Of a DNA stretch of 64,000 nt, positions 9,036-19,557 are shown in pieces; the first letter of the stretch is position 1, and each line of letters opens with the position of its first letter. A model generated the notes under the pieces. That model searched no databases, was not told the origin of the DNA, and saw only the letters and a list, made by a program, of their open reading frames with translations. This DNA comes from Maioricimonas rarisocia (GTDB lineage: Bacteria; Planctomycetota; Planctomycetia; Planctomycetales; Planctomycetaceae). The position numbers and the translations under genes were made by a program. The stretch spans positions 5,634,001-5,698,000 of the forward strand of contig NZ_CP036275.1 of assembly GCF_007747795.1 (NCBI RefSeq). The letters are read 5' to 3'.

Positions 9036-9250
9036 GGTGTTCTGCTACTCCTGATGCCTCTGCCGTCCGGTGACAAAGCCTGCTGACTGGTCCTGAGGAA
9101 AGGGCCGGCATCATTGAACGTCGGGGGACCGCGCGGCGTGTGCCGCGGCTGGCCCCCGCTGGGGAATTCGTAACGGAAGCGGTCGCGTCGTCGAGCTGTC
9201 TTCAGGCAGCGGCCCTGACGCTCGTCCGCCAGGTCGAGAGCGGGCTGGAT

Positions 9251-10036
9251 TCAGCGACCGTCGCGAAGACGGTCACCGAGGAAGTTGTCCAGCTCGGCAA
9301 TGTCGTAGATCTTGGAGATCGTTTTTTCGAAGTCATAGGGGACCCGGCGAAACTGGACTGTGACCGGGTTGTCGCCGGCATCCGGACTGCCGTTTCCGTC
9401 GTCGCCCTCTTCGATGACGATATAGGCGGCCCGATTGTCGCCGTCGCGGGGCTGCCCGACCGAACCGACGTTGATCAGGACTTTCTCGTCGCCGAGTTCG
9501 TACTTGTAGTCGATTTCATCCGGGGAATGGAAATTGAGGTTCTCGGTGAACACCCCCGGGATATGGGTGTGCCCCTGAAAACAGTAGCGATCGACCAGGG
9601 AGAAGATCCGCTCCATCTTCCGCTGGTTGTAGACGTCTTCGGGGAAGACGTATTCGCTCAGCGGGTTTCGGGCCGATCCGTGGACGAACAGCAATTTCGG
9701 TTCGCGCCGCATGCGGGGGAGTTCGCCCAGAAACTCCCAACGCCGTTCGTTCCCGTCCGGATCACCGGTTTCGAGCATATGGCGGGTCCAGAAGATGGCC
9801 CGCTCGGCCCCGGCATTAAAACCCTCGGGATCGAACAGGGCCGCCTGGTCATGGTTGCCAAGGATTGTCACCTGGCAGGACTCCATGACCGCGTCGATGC
9901 ACTCGCGCGGATTGGGCCCGTACCCGATGATGTCTCCCAGGCAGAAGACGACGTCGATTCCCTGTTCGCGAATATCGGCCAGGACCGCCTCGAGGGCTTC
10001 GAGGTTGCCGTGGATGTCGCTGATGATCGCTCTCAA
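9251..10036 (-). CDS. Metallophosphoesterase (YfcE/calcineurin-like)
   Basis: The 261-residue protein carries the dimetal phosphoesterase motifs in order: SDIHGN at residue 6, [14 protein letters not shown] and GHTH. It has no signal peptide, so it acts in the cytoplasm. The spacing resembles small phosphodiesterases of the YfcE/MJ0936 type. The C-terminal 60 residues contain an acidic insert ([15 protein letters not shown]). The substrate is unknown. It lies upstream of yidC on the same strand, about 215 bases away. Confidence 0.85.
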   Translation of the reverse strand: MRAIISDIHGNLEALEAVLADIREQGIDVVFCLGDIIGYGPNPRECIDAVMESCQVTILGNHDQAALFDPEGFNAGAERAIFWTRHMLETGDPDGNERRWEFLGELPRMRREPKLLFVHGSARNPLSEYVFPEDVYNQRKMERIFSLVDRYCFQGHTHIPGVFTENLNFHSPDEIDYKYELGDEKVLINVGSVGQPRDGDNRAAYIVIEEGDDGNGSPDAGDNPVTVQFRRVPYDFEKTISKIYDIAELDNFLGDRLRDGR

Positions 10037-10398
10037 CTTCTACCTGCTCCCGCGGTCCGCTGATGCGGGGACGAATGTTCTTAGATTGCGTCTCCACAGG
10101 AGTTTAGCGCAGCCAAAGCCGACCGGTCAAGCGCCCTGTCGGTGCAGCGTGTCGGGAACAGCACATCCCGGCCGCGTGTTCTTGCCCTCCGGGTTGTTCG
10201 CATTACGGGGCCCGGTCTTGTGCATTCGTCAGAACTGATGCGAGTGGGCGACCTGCACGCGAAAGCGACGACCGCAGGGGATGGACGGGTGAACATGTCC
10301 GACAGCGTCGTAGCACGACGTTCATTGCGGCCCACCGGACGCAAACCGTCGCATTTCAGGCGAAGGTGACGGGGGGGAGGAGTAAGGCGCTCGTTGAC
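10037..10398. other. Intergenic gap, no gene seen
   Basis: This 362-base gap lies between the phosphoesterase start and the mazG stop, both on the minus strand, so it should hold the phosphoesterase promoter. Short open frames exist on both strands but look non-coding. I see no clear terminator or repeat. Confidence 0.5.
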
Positions 10399-11322
10399 TT
10401 ACTGCGTTTCGCCCCGTTCGCGGCGTTTTTCCGCCTGGTAGAGGGCTTCCATCTCTTCGAGTGTCGCCTCCCGGATCGTCTTTCCTTTTGCGGCGAGGCC
10501 CGACTCGATCGCCTGGAAGCGGCCGGAGAACTTGCGGTTGGCCCGGCGGAGAGCTTCCTCGGGGTTGATGTTCCAGCGGCGGGCGATGTTCGCGACGACG
10601 AACAGGACATCCCCCAGCTCCGCCTCGATCCGGTCATGCCGGTCGGGATCGTCGGTCGGCTCGTCCGGGACAGGAGGCATGTCGACCGCAGCCGGGATGT
10701 CGGGGACGTCGCCGTCGGGGTACAGCTCCTGCTGCAGCTCATCGATTTCTTCACGCAGTTTGTCGAACAGCATCGCCCGATGCGGGAAGTCGTAGCCGAC
10801 GCGGGCCGCCTTCTTCGTGATGCGGGCGGCCTTTGCCAGGGCAGGGAGGGCGTCGGGAATGCCGTCGAGCGCCGACTGGCGTTCCTGTTTCTCCTGCGAC
10901 TTGGCCTGTTCCCAGTGAGAACGGACGTCGGCCGCGGTCTCGGCAGAGGCGTCTCCGAAGACGTGCGGATGCCGGCGGATCATCTTGTCGGTGATCTGTT
11001 CGACCACGTCGACGATGTCGAAGCGTTTCTCGTCCCGGGCGATCTGGGCGTCGAGGACCACCTGCAGCAGGACGTCCCCGAGTTCCTCCTGGATCGCGGC
11101 ATTGTCGTCGGAGTCGATCGCTTCGAGGAGTTCGTATGTCTCTTCGAGCGTGTACGGCTTGATCGTGGCCATTGTCTGCTCGCGGTCCCACGGACATCCG
11201 TCGGGCGAGCGCAGTCTGGCGACGACTTCGCAGAACCGTCCGAAGGCATCGCGGACGGCCTGGGCGTCCGGGGGCGTTCCCTGATCAGAGCCGGTGGCGT
11301 CGTGGGGCTGACTGGATTCCAT
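10399..11322 (-). CDS. mazG: Nucleoside triphosphate pyrophosphohydrolase MazG
   Basis: MazG hydrolyses nucleoside triphosphates to monophosphate and pyrophosphate. The 307-residue product has the two-domain MazG layout. The first domain contains [17 protein letters not shown] and [11 protein letters not shown] with the metal-binding EExxD pattern; the second shows EIDELQQEL and [15 protein letters not shown] at 11322 is chosen, since the codons upstream lack family similarity. A proline/aspartate-rich stretch ([19 protein letters not shown]) is inserted in the second domain. The stop lies in a TTA/CTG-rich 3' end with no terminator seen. Confidence 0.93.
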   Translation of the reverse strand: MESSQPHDATGSDQGTPPDAQAVRDAFGRFCEVVARLRSPDGCPWDREQTMATIKPYTLEETYELLEAIDSDDNAAIQEELGDVLLQVVLDAQIARDEKRFDIVDVVEQITDKMIRRHPHVFGDASAETAADVRSHWEQAKSQEKQERQSALDGIPDALPALAKAARITKKAARVGYDFPHRAMLFDKLREEIDELQQELYPDGDVPDIPAAVDMPPVPDEPTDDPDRHDRIEAELGDVLFVVANIARRWNINPEEALRRANRKFSGRFQAIESGLAAKGKTIREATLEEMEALYQAEKRRERGETQ

Positions 11323-11513
11323 GGCGGCGATCGTTGCTGCAGCTCGATGAAGTCGGTCCGGTCCGTCACGCGGAGCGTAACGAATCGAACGTGGCGAGCA
11401 CACCGCCGCGGGGTTTTGCTGCCGGTGCAGCGTGAAGTACGATGATCGCGTCTGTCACAGGACAGGTTGCGAGAAACGGGATCAGGATTTCATCCGATCA
11501 GGAGAGCGATGCG

Positions 11514-12053
11514 ATGCGTCTGCAGACAGGAATCCTTTCGCTGGTGCTGACGGGTGTTCTTTGTGCCGCAGGATGGGCCGAGGACCAGCCGGCCAACCCG
11601 GAGCAGGTGACTCCGAGTACAGCCGAGCAGCTGAATGAGCAGGAGCAGGCATTCCAGGAGCTCCTGCAGAACGCCGTGCTGGTCGGGACGTTTTCGGTCG
11701 ATGGGCGAAACGGCAGCCCGAAGCCGGAGCGGTATACGATCAACGGCGTCACCAAAGTGCAGGGAGACCGCTGGATCGTGCAGGCACGGATCACCTACGG
11801 CGACACCGACATCCCGGTGCCGGTCCCGGTCAAAGTGCACTGGGCCGGCGATACGCCGATGATCTCCGTGACGAACCTCTCGATTCCGCTGGTGGGAAGC
11901 CAGTTCACCTCGCGGGTCCTGTTCTACGGCGACCGGTACGCTGGGACGTGGCAGCACGGCAAGGTCGGTGGCCACATGTGGGGCAGGATCGAGAAGGCGA
12001 AGGAGACGCCGTCCGGGAATGCTCCGGAGCCGAACGAGTCCTCCGACCAGTAG
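11514..12053 (+). CDS. Hypothetical secreted protein
   Basis: This is a 179-residue protein with a clear Sec signal peptide (LSLVLTGVLCAAGWA, cleavage expected before EDQ). The mature part is mainly beta-strand, with a repeating pattern around RWIVQARITYGDTD and YAGTWQHGKVGGHMWGRI, and a hydrophilic C-terminal tail. I do not recognise a named domain. The ATG at 11514 has a CAGGAGAG ribosome-binding site, which fixes the start despite an open upstream frame. It is followed after 51 bases by the secreted hydrolase gene, so the two are probably co-transcribed. Confidence 0.7.
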   Translation: MRLQTGILSLVLTGVLCAAGWAEDQPANPEQVTPSTAEQLNEQEQAFQELLQNAVLVGTFSVDGRNGSPKPERYTINGVTKVQGDRWIVQARITYGDTDIPVPVPVKVHWAGDTPMISVTNLSIPLVGSQFTSRVLFYGDRYAGTWQHGKVGGHMWGRIEKAKETPSGNAPEPNESSDQ

Positions 12054-12104
12054 AAAACCGTTCGGGAATCACGTGACCACTTTCCTCTTGAGTGACCGGG
12101 GCTG

Positions 12105-13109
12105 ATGACGAATCAACTGCATGCGTGGCGGCTGTGGAGTCTTCTGCTGTTGATGGGGCTGTTCGCTCCGGCAGCAGCCGGGGCGGACGAGACGAAAGTC
12201 CCGGAACTGGAAGTGCGGACGATCAGCAGCACGATCGACGGCGCGGAGCAGCCGGTACGGGTCTCGGCTCCGGAGTCGGCGACAACGCGACCGACGCCGC
12301 TGCTGATCTCGCTGCATACGTGGAGCAGCGACTACCGGCAGGACCGCTCACCGTGGGTTCGCGAAGCGGTGCAGCGGGGCTGGATCTACGTGCAGCCCAA
12401 CTTTCGCGGACGCAACGACAAACCGGCCGCCTGCGGTTCGGAACTGGCCCGGCAGGACGTGCTCGATGCGCTCGATTGGGCCCGGCGGACCTGGCAGGTG
12501 GATGACGAGCGGATCTACCTGGCGGGGGTGTCTGGCGGCGGCCACATGACGATGCTGATGGCCGGCTACTATCCGGAGCGGTTCTCAGCCATCTCGGCGT
12601 GGGTCGGGATCAGTGATCTGGCGGAATGGTACCGGTTCCACTCATCCGACGGCGAAGTCGGAAATTATGCCCGGATGGTGGCCGCCTGCTGCGACGGTGC
12701 GCCGGGAACGTCTGCGAAGGTCGATGCCGAATACGCGTCCCGTTCGCCGATCAACTTCATCGCGCGTGTCGGCGACCTGCGGGTCGATCTGAACGCGGGA
12801 GTGAAGGATGGAAAGAGCGGCTCGGTGCCGATTCACCACACGCTGCGGGCGTTCAATGCGATCGCAGCGGCGGGAGGCTATTCCACCATCAGCGATGCCG
12901 AGATGGATTACCTGTGGGAGAATGGTCGGCTCGAATCACCGCTGCCGGGTGATGAAGACGAGGATCCGACGTACGGTCGGGAGATCTGGCTGCGTCGCGA
13001 AGCGGGGCCGGCACGAGTGACCATCTTTGAAGGTGGCCACGAAGCAGTGCCGGAGGCGGCCTGCGCCTGGCTGGAGCAGCAGAGTCGGAAGACCCGGCAT
13101 CCGGAGTGA
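12105..13109 (+). CDS. Secreted alpha/beta hydrolase (prolyl oligopeptidase/esterase family)
   Basis: The 334-residue product begins with a signal peptide (LWSLLLLMGLFAPAAAGA) and has an alpha/beta-hydrolase fold. The nucleophile serine sits in GVSGGGHM, which matches GxSxG. A likely catalytic histidine lies in FEGGHEAVPEAA near the C-terminus. YVQPNFRGRND fits the strand and oxyanion region. It probably cleaves peptide or ester bonds in the periplasm, but the substrate is not evident. It sits just downstream of another secreted protein gene. Confidence 0.82.
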   Translation: MTNQLHAWRLWSLLLLMGLFAPAAAGADETKVPELEVRTISSTIDGAEQPVRVSAPESATTRPTPLLISLHTWSSDYRQDRSPWVREAVQRGWIYVQPNFRGRNDKPAACGSELARQDVLDALDWARRTWQVDDERIYLAGVSGGGHMTMLMAGYYPERFSAISAWVGISDLAEWYRFHSSDGEVGNYARMVAACCDGAPGTSAKVDAEYASRSPINFIARVGDLRVDLNAGVKDGKSGSVPIHHTLRAFNAIAAAGGYSTISDAEMDYLWENGRLESPLPGDEDEDPTYGREIWLRREAGPARVTIFEGGHEAVPEAACAWLEQQSRKTRHPE

Positions 13110-13433
13110 CGAGGTAGGGTGTCGTCGCAAGAGGTGACGCACCGTAGTTGCGGCACAGCCCGGGTAGGGCCGATTCCCACCGGCCGGCGTCTCTTTGACG
13201 TTCGACGGCCGGCAGATAGCCGGCCCTACTATTTAAAAAGAGGCTTGAGCCGCGAGCAAAGCCCACCGGCCGCGTCCGGTGGGCATGCGCTGCGACACCA
13301 GCACGAAGCGCAAGCGAGTGCATTCTAACACTGTCCCACCGGCCCCCGATCCCGATTGCAGCGCACGTTTCCGATAGCCATCCTCCCTCGGGGCGCGTAG
13401 CATCACTCCTGTTCGATGTCTCAGGAGACCAGC
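13110..13433. repeat. Intergenic gap with palindromes and a dispersed-repeat fragment
   Basis: This gap contains an interrupted GGCCGGC palindrome unit at about 13163-13229, a near-perfect hairpin GCCCACCGG...CCGGTGGGC at 13261-13284, and a fragment (13297-13325) of the family seen at 3358-3448. No gene is evident. The region also carries the ada promoter and its ribosome-binding site. Confidence 0.7.
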
Positions 13434-14492
13434 ATGCCGGCCACCGCAACCCGCTCCGACGACGACCGCTGGCAGGCCGTCCTCAATCGCGATCCCGCCG
13501 CCGACGGGATGTTCTACTACGCCGTCCGCACGACCGGCATCTACTGTCGGCCCGTCTGCACGGCTCGCCGCCCGAACCGGTCGAACGTTGAGTTCTTCGA
13601 ATCGGCACCTGAAGCCGAACGACACGGCTACCGCTCCTGCCTTAAGTGCCGGCCCCATGAAGCCGTCAGCCCCCTTCCCGAGGCCGTCCTCACTGCCTGC
13701 CGGACCATCGATGCCGCCGATGCTCCGCCGTCACTCGAAGACCTCGGAAGAAAAGTCGGACTCAGCCCCGGCCATCTCCACCGCCTGTTCCGCAGCACGA
13801 TCGGCATGACGCCCCGGCAGTACGCCGAGGCAGGCCGGGCCGAACGGTTCCGCCGGCGGCTGCAACAACGCGAGCCGGTCACCCACGCGTTGCATGCAGC
13901 CGGCTACCAGTCGGCCAGTACCCTGTACGAATCCGCCGGAGAGACGCTCGGCATGACACCCGCCCATTACCGGAACGGGGGAACCGGCGAGTCGATTCGG
14001 GCCGCTGTGGTCCGCTGCTCGCTCGGATGGATTGCCGTGGCCGCAACCGAACGTGGCGTCTGCATGGTCGAACCCGGCGACGATTCGGCCGAGTTGGAGT
14101 CGCTCGTCACGTCACGATTCCCGAACGCTGAAGTCGACGGCAACGATGACCAGTTCCGGCAATGGGTCTCGCAGCTCGTTTCCTGCGTGGACGGCCTCGA
14201 TGACGGACAGCAGCTGCCGCTCGACCTGAAGGGGACCGTCTTCCAGCGCCGCGTCTGGACGCTGCTTCGATCCATCCCGCCCGGCACCACGATCACGTAT
14301 ACCGAGCTCGCGAAGAAGCTCGGCAAACCGACCGCCGCCCGGGCCGTGGCCTCCGCCTGTGCCGCCAATCAGCTTGCCGTGGTAGTCCCCTGCCATCGTG
14401 TCGTTCGCAGTGACGGCAGTCTGAGCGGGTACCGCTGGGGCGTGGAGCGGAAGCGGGAACTGCTCGACCGGGAGTCGTCGGAACAGCCGTGA
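13434..14492 (+). CDS. ada: Ada: methylphosphotriester/O6-methylguanine DNA methyltransferase and regulator
   Basis: Ada repairs alkylated DNA and activates the adaptive response. With ATG at 13434, preceded by CAGGAGACC, the protein has 352 residues and the zinc-binding N-terminal cysteines fall at C38, C42, C69 and C72, exactly as in E. coli Ada, which supports this start over the ATG at 13416. An AraC-type helix-turn-helix follows (LEDLGRKVGLSPGHLHRLF). The C-terminal methyltransferase has VVPCHRVV with the acceptor cysteine near residue 320. All functional residues are present. Confidence 0.95.
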   Translation: MPATATRSDDDRWQAVLNRDPAADGMFYYAVRTTGIYCRPVCTARRPNRSNVEFFESAPEAERHGYRSCLKCRPHEAVSPLPEAVLTACRTIDAADAPPSLEDLGRKVGLSPGHLHRLFRSTIGMTPRQYAEAGRAERFRRRLQQREPVTHALHAAGYQSASTLYESAGETLGMTPAHYRNGGTGESIRAAVVRCSLGWIAVAATERGVCMVEPGDDSAELESLVTSRFPNAEVDGNDDQFRQWVSQLVSCVDGLDDGQQLPLDLKGTVFQRRVWTLLRSIPPGTTITYTELAKKLGKPTAARAVASACAANQLAVVVPCHRVVRSDGSLSGYRWGVERKRELLDRESSEQP

Positions 14493-14559
14493 CACACCGG
14501 CCCGCAATCCGCACAATAGAGGCAGGCACTCTTCCCCTACCTGCCAATCAGGAACTGCG

Positions 14560-15000
14560 ATGCGCGACCTTCTCCAGACAGTTCAGGACGCCTGGGGCTG
14601 GACCGACATCAAGCCGGTGGAGATCGTTGCCAGCAACCCGTTCGGCAACCTGATCCTTCGCGACGACGCAGACCATTTCTGGCGGCTCTGCCCCGAAGAT
14701 CTCTACTGCAAAGTCATTGCCGACTCCCCCGCCGCATTGGAAGAACTCCGCAACGATGAGGAGTTCACGCGGGACTGGGAAATGACCGCCATGGTCGCCG
14801 AGGCCGAGCAGCGGCTCGGCCCGCTCGCAGAAGGTGAACGCTACTGACTGAAAATCCCGGGCGTCCTCGGCGGAGAATACACGGGCGAGAACCTCGGCAA
14901 AGTCCCCTTCGACGCGCTGATCCGCTTCTCCGGAGACGTCGCCGAGCAGATCAAGGACCTTCCCGACGGCAGCCCGATCCGAGTGAAGATTCTGGAATGA
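14560..15000 (+). pseudogene. Tdi1/DUF1851-like protein gene interrupted by an in-frame UGA
   Basis: The frame opens with ATG at 14560 and reads 95 codons to UGA at 14845-14847. It then continues in the same frame for 50 more codons to a stop at 14998-15000. The part before the UGA (DDADHFWRLCPEDLYCKV) and the part after it (KIPGVLGGEYTGENLG, AEQIKDLPDG) both look like one DUF1851/Tdi1 C-terminal domain of about 146 residues. From memory of the family, the interrupted position (between RY and LKIPGVLGG) is often Cys. The simplest reading is a TGC/TGT-to-TGA nonsense change or a sequencing error; recoding of UGA is the alternative. Related proteins include antitoxin/immunity proteins, but no toxin gene is adjacent. 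Confidence 0.6.
14845..14847 (+). other. In-frame UGA codon inside a conserved domain
   Basis: The codons run TAC TGA CTG AAA ATC, and the family-like sequence resumes immediately after the UGA without a frame change. Ten bases downstream a five-pair stem (CCGGG with CTCGG, loop CGTC) can form. Its loop is slightly closer to the UGA than is usual for bacterial selenocysteine insertion elements, so it is only weak support. Confidence 0.6.
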
Positions 15001-15019
15001 CATCGTCTGGCCCGACGTT

Positions 15020-15571
15020 TCACGCCGGGCTCGCTTCCAGTTCCGCTGCCGGATAGATCGGCGGATGATCGTCGCGAATCACCGCGAACTTCGTCAGCAC
15101 GTGCTCCTTGATCCGTCCTTCCGAAAAGATATCCCACACGTCCCAGCCATCGGCGATCAATGCGTCGGCAATCAGTCGACGATGACAACGCCACGGGACC
15201 AGCTCGGCACACATGATGGCCGTCGGCTGCTGCAGTGCAAATTCTTCCAGCTCCTGCAGCCCCTCCTGGAAGTCGTCGGTCAGCATGTAATCGGCATAGG
15301 CGTTGAACGCTTCGACCCGCCACCCCTGGTTCGGGGAATCCTCGATACGGTCGGAGCGGCGTCCCCCCAGCCGCGGGAAATGACGGTATTCGATGCCATT
15401 CTCACGGAGTGACGCAGCAAGGGCGTCCTGACCATACTGAGGGTTTGCCTTTGAGCCGGGAAATCGTCTCACATCGGCGATGGCGTCAATCGACGCCTCG
15501 TGCAGCATCGAAAGGAATTCTTCCAGCTCGCGATCGGAGTGGCCCAACGTCCAGATTGTCCTCGGCATCAT
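15020..15571 (-). CDS. DUF488 domain-containing protein
   Basis: The 183-residue product matches the DUF488 family of unknown function. It begins TIWTLGHSDRELEEFLSML, has the family's DVRRFPGSKANPQYG loop near residue 34, and the Cys/His motif CAELVPWRCHRRLIAD around residue 118. No signal peptide or membrane segment is present. Two ATG codons stand in tandem (15571 and 15568). Its 3' end faces the end of the Tdi1-like gene, only 19 bases away, so the genes are convergent. Confidence 0.87.
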   Translation of the reverse strand: MMPRTIWTLGHSDRELEEFLSMLHEASIDAIADVRRFPGSKANPQYGQDALAASLRENGIEYRHFPRLGGRRSDRIEDSPNQGWRVEAFNAYADYMLTDDFQEGLQELEEFALQQPTAIMCAELVPWRCHRRLIADALIADGWDVWDIFSEGRIKEHVLTKFAVIRDDHPPIYPAAELEASPA

Positions 15572-15769
15572 CGAATCGACCCTGGCCCGGGAGAATGGTT
15601 GCAGTCCCTGTCACATGTCCGCCGAAAAGCGCTTCGTCGGCAGCCACGAAAAATTAGACACTCCAGGTGCCTTCCGCCATCGGGGAAACTTCGGCTTGAT
15701 CGGGTGAATTGCCCGAGCGCGCGCCCGCATGCCGCCGAGCTGAGAGCGGTAACTCGACGCGATCCCGAC

Positions 15770-17260
<1,491 letters not shown>

Positions 17261-17338
17261 CGGGCGTTCAGGAATTCGGGGCAACGGGGCGGTGGACAGC
17301 GGTCGGAGACAAGCGGGTTCGGGGGAATCGCACGGGGA

Positions 17339-18826
17339 TCACCGATCCGCGGAGCCGGCCAGTCCCTCCAGATCGGGGCAGGCGCCGTGCCAGTTGGTCT
17401 GAGCTTCGTACATACGTGCCGCACGCAGCAGCCGTTCTTCCTCGAAGGGCGGGGCGAGCAGTTGCAGTCCGATCGGCAGGCCCGCGCCACTCTGGCCGCA
17501 GGGGAGCGAAATGCCGGGAATTCCCGCCAGGTTCGCACCGATCGTATAGATGTCGTTCAGGTACATCGCCAGCGGATCATCGATCAGCTCGCCGATACGG
17601 AACGCCGTCGTCGGCGTGGCGGGACCGGCAATAACATCGACGTCTGCGAATGCCTTGTCAAAGTCTTCGCGGATCAGCCGGCGGACCTTCAGGGCCTTGA
17701 GGTAGTACGCATCGTAGTAGCCGGACGACAGTGCGTACGTGCCCAGCATGATTCGCCGCTTCACCTCGTCGCCGAACGCTTCGCCCCGGCTGGTCTCGTA
17801 CATGTCGACCATGTTCTCGAACTTTTCCGCCCGATGGCCGTAATGCACGCCGTCGTACCGGGCCAGATTACTCGACGCCTCTGAGGGCGCGATGATGTAG
17901 TAGGCGGCCACCGAATACTTCGAGTGCGGCAGGCTGACCTCCTTCACCTCGGCTCCGAGAGAGCGGTAGGCGTCGATCGCGGCATGGACCGCTGTGCCGA
18001 CCTCTTCGTCGAGCCCGTCACCGAAGTGCTCCTTGACGATCCCGACGCGCAATCCCTCGAGTGGCTGTTCGAGAGTCTCCGTATAGGACGGAACCGGCTG
18101 GTCCACCGAAGTCGTATCGCGCACGTCGTGTCCGGCCAGCGTTTCCAGCAGCAGGGCCGAGCCATGCACGTCCGTCGAGAACGGACCGATCTGGTCCAGC
18201 GAACTGGCGAAGGCCACCAGCCCGTATCTCGAAACGCGGCCGTAGGTTGGCTTCATCCCGACGACACCACAGAACGCAGCCGGCTGCCGGATCGATCCGC
18301 CCGTATCGGAGCCAACCGCTAGCGGAGCCATCCGGGCCGCGACCGCTGCCGCCGAGCCGCCGCTCGAACCACCCGGGCTGCATTCACGATTCCAGGGGTT
18401 TCGCGTCGGTTTGAACGCCGAGTTCTCGCAGGACGAGCCCATCGCGAACTCATCCAGATTGGCCCGACCGATCAGCACCGCATCGGCCGCCTGCAACTGC
18501 TCGATCACGTGGGCGTCGTACGGCGGGACGAAGTTTTCCAGCATACGGCTCGCGCACGTTGCCGGGACGCCCCGCATGCAGATGTTGTCCTTCACGATCA
18601 CCGGCAATCCGGCGAGTGGGCCGAGCGTTTCTCCCGCCTCCCGCCTGCGGTCGACCTCCGCCGCGCGAGCGAGGGCAGCCTCGCGATCCACGTGCAGCAG
18701 GGCCGCGACGTTATCGTCGGTCCGGGAAATCTGATCGAGGTACTCTGTGGCAATCTCGACAGCGGTTGCCTGCCCCTCAGTGAAGGCCTGCCGGAGCTGC
18801 GAACTGGACTGACCAATCAGCGACAT
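17339..18826 (-). CDS. gatA: Aspartyl/glutamyl-tRNA amidotransferase subunit A
   Basis: GatA is the glutaminase/amidase subunit that releases ammonia for tRNA amidation by GatB. The 495-residue protein shows the amidase-signature catalytic triad at the expected positions: K79 in VKDNI, S154 in SPGGSSGGS and S178 in GSDTGGS. The stop of gatC is only 5 bases upstream of its ATG, so translation is probably coupled. Confidence 0.96.
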   Translation of the reverse strand: MSLIGQSSSQLRQAFTEGQATAVEIATEYLDQISRTDDNVAALLHVDREAALARAAEVDRRREAGETLGPLAGLPVIVKDNICMRGVPATCASRMLENFVPPYDAHVIEQLQAADAVLIGRANLDEFAMGSSCENSAFKPTRNPWNRECSPGGSSGGSAAAVAARMAPLAVGSDTGGSIRQPAAFCGVVGMKPTYGRVSRYGLVAFASSLDQIGPFSTDVHGSALLLETLAGHDVRDTTSVDQPVPSYTETLEQPLEGLRVGIVKEHFGDGLDEEVGTAVHAAIDAYRSLGAEVKEVSLPHSKYSVAAYYIIAPSEASSNLARYDGVHYGHRAEKFENMVDMYETSRGEAFGDEVKRRIMLGTYALSSGYYDAYYLKALKVRRLIREDFDKAFADVDVIAGPATPTTAFRIGELIDDPLAMYLNDIYTIGANLAGIPGISLPCGQSGAGLPIGLQLLAPPFEEERLLRAARMYEAQTNWHGACPDLEGLAGSADR

Positions 18827-18831
18827 GCCGG

Positions 18832-19131
18832 CTACGCTCCTTCGATGATCTGCGGAACCAGAAAGTAGCGATCGTCGCTGTTGGGAGCATTGGCAAGGGC
18901 CTGCTCGCGCGGAAGCGACTCGCGGGTCTCATCGGGGCGCAGGACGTTGTGAACTTCGATTGCGTGCGCCATCGGTTCGACGTCGTCCGTGTCGACTTCG
19001 CTGAGCATGTCAACGTATTTCAGGACGTCGGACAACTGCGGAGTCAGCCGCTGCAGTTCTTCGTCGGTCAGCTTCAGTCGGGCGAGTCGCGCGACCTTGC
19101 GAACCTGTTCGGGTGTCAGAGTTTCGGCCAC
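18832..19131 (-). CDS. gatC: Aspartyl/glutamyl-tRNA amidotransferase subunit C
   Basis: GatC is the small subunit that wraps the GatA/GatB interface. The open frame extends far upstream, but family similarity begins at ETLTPEQVRKVARLARLKL. A GTG at 19131 with GGAGTGG just upstream gives a 99-residue protein of normal length. The end shows the conserved LRPDE and the C-terminal FLVPQIIEG. It is the first gene of the gatCAB operon, so the operon promoter should lie in 19132-19236. Confidence 0.9.
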   Translation of the reverse strand: MAETLTPEQVRKVARLARLKLTDEELQRLTPQLSDVLKYVDMLSEVDTDDVEPMAHAIEVHNVLRPDETRESLPREQALANAPNSDDRYFLVPQIIEGA

Positions 19132-19236
19132 GGAGCCACTCCAGAGCGAAATCGTCGAATCGGGTTCGCAACGCAGGGTATCGAAGCGACCGTCATTGGG
19201 AAAGCGGGTCGCCGCGGGCCGGTTCGATCGGCGCAT

Positions 19237-19265
19237 AAAAAAACACCAGCCGGCAATGACTGGTG
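19237..19265 (-). terminator. Rho-independent terminator (minus strand)
   Basis: Read on the minus strand, CACCAG and CTGGTG form a 6-base-pair stem around a 10-base loop, followed by seven T residues. It lies between the 55-residue gene at 19390-19557 and gatC, so it would end that gene's transcript before the gatCAB promoter. Confidence 0.65.
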
Positions 19266-19389
19266 AGACCGCGGACTCAGGGAAGGCGGGACGAGAGTGG
19301 ATTCGCGTCAAATCTTCCAGACGCGCAGGAGCACGCGAAATGCGCCTGCGTGCGCATCGCTGCCCCACGTTCTGAGGACTGAAGAGACC

Positions 19390-19557
19390 TCAGTTACCGT
19401 GCTCACGGTCCTTGCGACGCATCTCGTCGAGGACGATCGGATGCCAGCCATTGTCCCGTTCGTCAACGGGCGCGTAATTCTGACGGGCCCAGGTGCGGAG
19501 TCGCATCTCTTCAACAGGATCGACATCCAGTTCGCGTTCCAGCACGACGCTGTCCAT
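19390..19557 (-). CDS. Small hypothetical protein (55 residues)
   Basis: This is an open frame from ATG at 19557 to TGA at 19390-19392. A strong GGGGAGAAAG ribosome-binding site stands directly upstream. The product is charged and soluble, with an acidic N-terminal half (ERELDVDPVEEMRLR), a WARQNY patch and a WHPIVLDEMRRKD segment. I recall similar small proteins from other planctomycetes, but no function is known. Good translation signals, codon usage like its neighbours and the downstream terminator argue that it is real. Confidence 0.65.
   Translation of the reverse strand: MDSVVLERELDVDPVEEMRLRTWARQNYAPVDERDNGWHPIVLDEMRRKDREHGN

Noticed and set aside
14548-15003. Minus-strand frame covering the UGA-interrupted Tdi1-like gene
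   Set aside because: It is unbroken, so it was considered as the real gene, but it has no recognisable domain while the plus strand carries the Tdi1-like sequence on both sides of the UGA.
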